From Marinomonas sp. THO17 (GTDB lineage: Bacteria > Pseudomonadota > Gammaproteobacteria > Pseudomonadales > Marinomonadaceae), in NCBI RefSeq assembly GCF_040436405.1, contig NZ_AP031575.1, positions 2,903,501 to 2,967,500 on the forward strand: a DNA stretch of 64,000 nt, in the 5' to 3' direction. Under the pieces are notes generated by a model. That model was not told the origin of the DNA. It did no database searches and saw only the letters and a program-made list of their open reading frames with translations. A program made the position numbers and the translations under genes. Shown here piece after piece: positions 62,177 to 64,000 of this stretch. Position 1 is the first letter of the stretch. Each line of letters opens with the position of its first letter.

Positions 62177-62980
62177 ATGCCTATTTCTTCTCTTTCAGCG
62201 CTGACAAAGCAGGATTGTCAGCAGATACGTTTTATTCTAACCGATTTTGATGACACACTGACGTGGCAAGGGCAATTGCCTGTTGCTACTTTACAAGCCT
62301 TGTCTGAATTGTCTGAACAAGGCATAAAAGTCATACCCGTTACCGGTGGCTGTGCGGGTTGGTCTGACATGATTGCCCGCGCTTTGCCGGTGGAAGGCGT
62401 GATTACCGAAGGTGGGGCTTGTTTTATTGGTCGTGATGAAAACCTTGGTTTGAACTATCAATTTTGGCGTGATGAAGCGCTAATGAAGACCAATAAAGAA
62501 GAGATTTTACAACAGGTTGAAGAAGTGCTGACGGCGTTTCCAACATTACGTTTGGCGCGGGATCAGGCGTATCGCTTAACCGATGTGGCAATTGATTATG
62601 CGCAAGATGTACAGCCCCCAGCGTTAGCAGAAAAAGAGCAATGTCTTAGTAAACTGCTTGAGCTTGGCTTAAACGCTCGGGCCAGTTCGATTCATATTAA
62701 TGTGTGTTCACCCGGCTATGATAAGTTTTCGATGGCACAACGGGTTCTCAAAAACATCTATGGTTTGAGTCAATCAGAACAGCAACAACAAGTATTGTAT
62801 GTGGGGGACGCACCAAATGATGAAAGCATGTTTGCGCGTTTTCCATTGAGCGTAGGAGTGGCAAATATTGCCCATCATCTTGCGCAAATGACACATCATC
62901 CTAAGTTTCAAACGAGCCAACCTGGAGGCTTAGGTTTTGCTGAATTGGCGGCAAGGATTTTAGTTTCTCGGCGTGAGTAA
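62177..62980 (+). CDS. HAD-IIB phosphatase
   Basis: 267 residues. Motif I DFDDTLTW, motif II-like VTGGCAGW, motif III Lys in the DKFSMAQRVLK segment, motif IV GDAPNDESMF. The cap domain is of the Cof/mannosyl-3-phosphoglycerate phosphatase kind. Six bp after the regulator, so part of the operon; dephosphorylation of G3P or a related phosphate is a plausible but unproven role. Confidence 0.82.
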   Translation: MPISSLSALTKQDCQQIRFILTDFDDTLTWQGQLPVATLQALSELSEQGIKVIPVTGGCAGWSDMIARALPVEGVITEGGACFIGRDENLGLNYQFWRDEALMKTNKEEILQQVEEVLTAFPTLRLARDQAYRLTDVAIDYAQDVQPPALAEKEQCLSKLLELGLNARASSIHINVCSPGYDKFSMAQRVLKNIYGLSQSEQQQQVLYVGDAPNDESMFARFPLSVGVANIAHHLAQMTHHPKFQTSQPGGLGFAELAARILVSRRE

Positions 62981-62984
62981 CTAT

Positions 62985-63758
62985 TTAATCGCAAGCCCCT
63001 AGACGTTTTGAAATGTCATCGGCAGCACTTTTCACCAGCCCTTTCATCGTCTCATAGCTTGCATCGTCGGTACGAAAAGCCGGTGCGGTAACACTGATGG
63101 CGGCAACTACTTGGTGTCGAGCGTTGAATATGGGGGCAGCCACACATTTAATACCTATTTCATGCTCTTCAAGGTCCAGTGAAATGCCAGTGTCTTTTAT
63201 TTGCTGTAAATTGCCTTCCAGGGCCTGTGGTGTTGTCAGTGTGTGCTCGGTATGACGAATAAAATTTTGCTGATGAATAATATCTTGTTGTTTTGCTTCA
63301 GGCAGATAGGCCAAAATGGCTTTGCCGACACCAGTACAGTAGACGGGGCCTTTTTTACCTACGGCGGAATATAGGCGCAGACTCTTAGGGCTTTCTAGTT
63401 TGTCTATGTAGATGACTTCGGCATCGTCCAGAACCGCTAAATGTATGGTTTCTTGCGTACTGGACCAGAGGTCTCGCATAGGCGCTGCGGCGACATCACG
63501 AATGTCTAAGTTGGCCCAAGTACGATGAGCAAGCGCCAGTAAACCATAGCCCGGGTAATAGGCTTGCTTGTGTTCATCAAATCGCACTAGACCATGCTCA
63601 AGTAGGGTATTCAGCTGGCGATGAGCAGTGGCTTTAGGCAATTCAGATAAGTCGACAAGCTCAGCAAAGCGTAGTGGGACAGGAGAAGTGCAAACATGAT
63701 TCAACATGGTCAATGCCTTACTTAGGGAAGAGCCAGCTGGTTTTTTTTCCATCATCAT
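62985..63758 (-). CDS. IclR-family transcriptional regulator
   Basis: 257 residues. N-terminal winged HTH (LRFAELVDLSELPKATAHRQLNTLLEHGLV) and C-terminal effector domain (GVGKAILAYLPEA, DLEEHEIGIKCVAAPIF). Converges on the HAD gene and is divergent from the CofD-like gene. Effector unknown. Start at any of three consecutive Met codons. Confidence 0.88.
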   Translation of the reverse strand: MMMEKKPAGSSLSKALTMLNHVCTSPVPLRFAELVDLSELPKATAHRQLNTLLEHGLVRFDEHKQAYYPGYGLLALAHRTWANLDIRDVAAAPMRDLWSSTQETIHLAVLDDAEVIYIDKLESPKSLRLYSAVGKKGPVYCTGVGKAILAYLPEAKQQDIIHQQNFIRHTEHTLTTPQALEGNLQQIKDTGISLDLEEHEIGIKCVAAPIFNARHQVVAAISVTAPAFRTDDASYETMKGLVKSAADDISKRLGACD

Positions 63759-63789
63759 TCCTGTCTGTAAACGTGTTATTGTAAGTATG

Positions 63790-63809
63790 GTGTTATCTTA
63801 ACTTAACAC
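63790..63809. promoter_or_regulatory. inverted repeat in the IclR/CofD-like divergent gap
   Basis: GTGTTA (63790-63795) and TAACAC (63804-63809) with an 8-bp spacer. Typical operator size, 32 bp before the IclR start; probable autoregulatory site. Confidence 0.45.
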
Positions 63810-63877
63810 TGTCGGATGAGAGAAGGTATTTTAAAACCCTTGTGCGTTTCTTGGGGTAATTGAATGGAGTGGTTAAT

Positions 63878-64000
63878 ATGGCAGATGCTTTACGTGTCTG
63901 GCGACGCATGGTGATGCCAGACTTGGTGCGTGTGCATCGTTATAAAAGCTTGCCTGAGCAAGGTCCTAAAGTTCTGTTTTTTAGTGGTGGTTCGGCGCTC
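63878..64000 (+). CDS. CofD-like protein, GAK-system type (3' end outside window)
   Basis: The first 41 codons are seen: MADALRVWRRMVMPDLVRVHRY, then LPEQGPKVLFFSGGSAL. The LFFSGGSAL loop is the start of the CofD nucleotide fold, and the length of the lead-in resembles GAK-system CofD-like proteins. Truncated by the window, so the call is tentative. Confidence 0.55.
   Translation, partial: MADALRVWRRMVMPDLVRVHRYKSLPEQGPKVLFFSGGSAL

Overview
The window is a piece of a gammaproteobacterial chromosome. Gene content, gene order (yqgE-ruvX-pyrR-pyrB-pyrC'; yggS-proC-yggT), moderate GC and protein style suggest a marine Oceanospirillales member of the Marinomonas type; the genus is an inference. 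Two ordinary chromosomal arms (1-19673 and about 52700-64000) flank a large integrated element at a tRNA-Phe gene.

Left arm. It opens with the 3' part of an arylamine N-acetyltransferase gene, a DMT exporter and a Crp-like regulator. Next is a compact aromatic-alcohol module: a short-chain dehydrogenase and a benzaldehyde-type dehydrogenase flank a XylR/DmpR-like sigma54 activator, and each enzyme gene has a visible -24/-12 promoter and a paired TGATGAA/TTCATCA upstream site. Housekeeping genes follow: a FrnE-type DsbA protein, a 2OG-Fe(II) oxygenase, the pyrimidine cluster (with a candidate pyrL-type attenuator and a dihydroorotase homologue that has lost its HxH), a degenerate GGDEF protein, yggS-proC-yggT, coaD, yfhL, a K+ channel and trmL.

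The element (19704-50295, about 30.5 kb) is bounded by a 46-bp duplication of the tRNA-Phe 3' half. It has the P2 switch (int and C-type repressor leftward, Cox-like gene rightward), a P4-style Toprim primase-helicase followed by an iteron cluster of GGTAAC boxes that looks like a replication origin, a MazEF-type toxin-antitoxin pair, and an Ogr/Delta zinc-finger activator. It then has a complete P2-like contractile tail operon: R, S, sheath, tube, lysis genes, E/E', tape measure, W, J, I, fibres, hub and spike. No capsid, portal, scaffold or terminase gene is present; the Ogr gene and tail gene R are only about 250 bp apart. The element can plausibly integrate, excise, replicate and make tails but apparently not heads. 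It is either a mobile tailocin or a tail-encoding satellite that would need a helper's capsid. It carries six tail-fibre genes in a row, five with nearly identical N-terminal anchors and different tips, separated by small chaperone-like genes. A 578-bp tract is identical between two non-adjacent fibres, which indicates gene conversion.

Between the right att copy and the second arm (50296-52667) is a small degraded island: gene fragments and an autoinhibited Fic protein behind a 40-bp operator-like repeat array. It ends at another 21-bp copy of the tRNA 3' end plus flank, so the tRNA locus has probably taken up more than one element.

Right arm. A MASE1-CHASE hybrid histidine kinase is followed by a decayed Hpt gene. 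Then comes a glycerol-3-phosphate/glycerophosphodiester operon (ugpB-A-E-C-Q, a GlpR-type regulator, a HAD phosphatase), an IclR regulator, and the start of a CofD-like gene cut by the window end.
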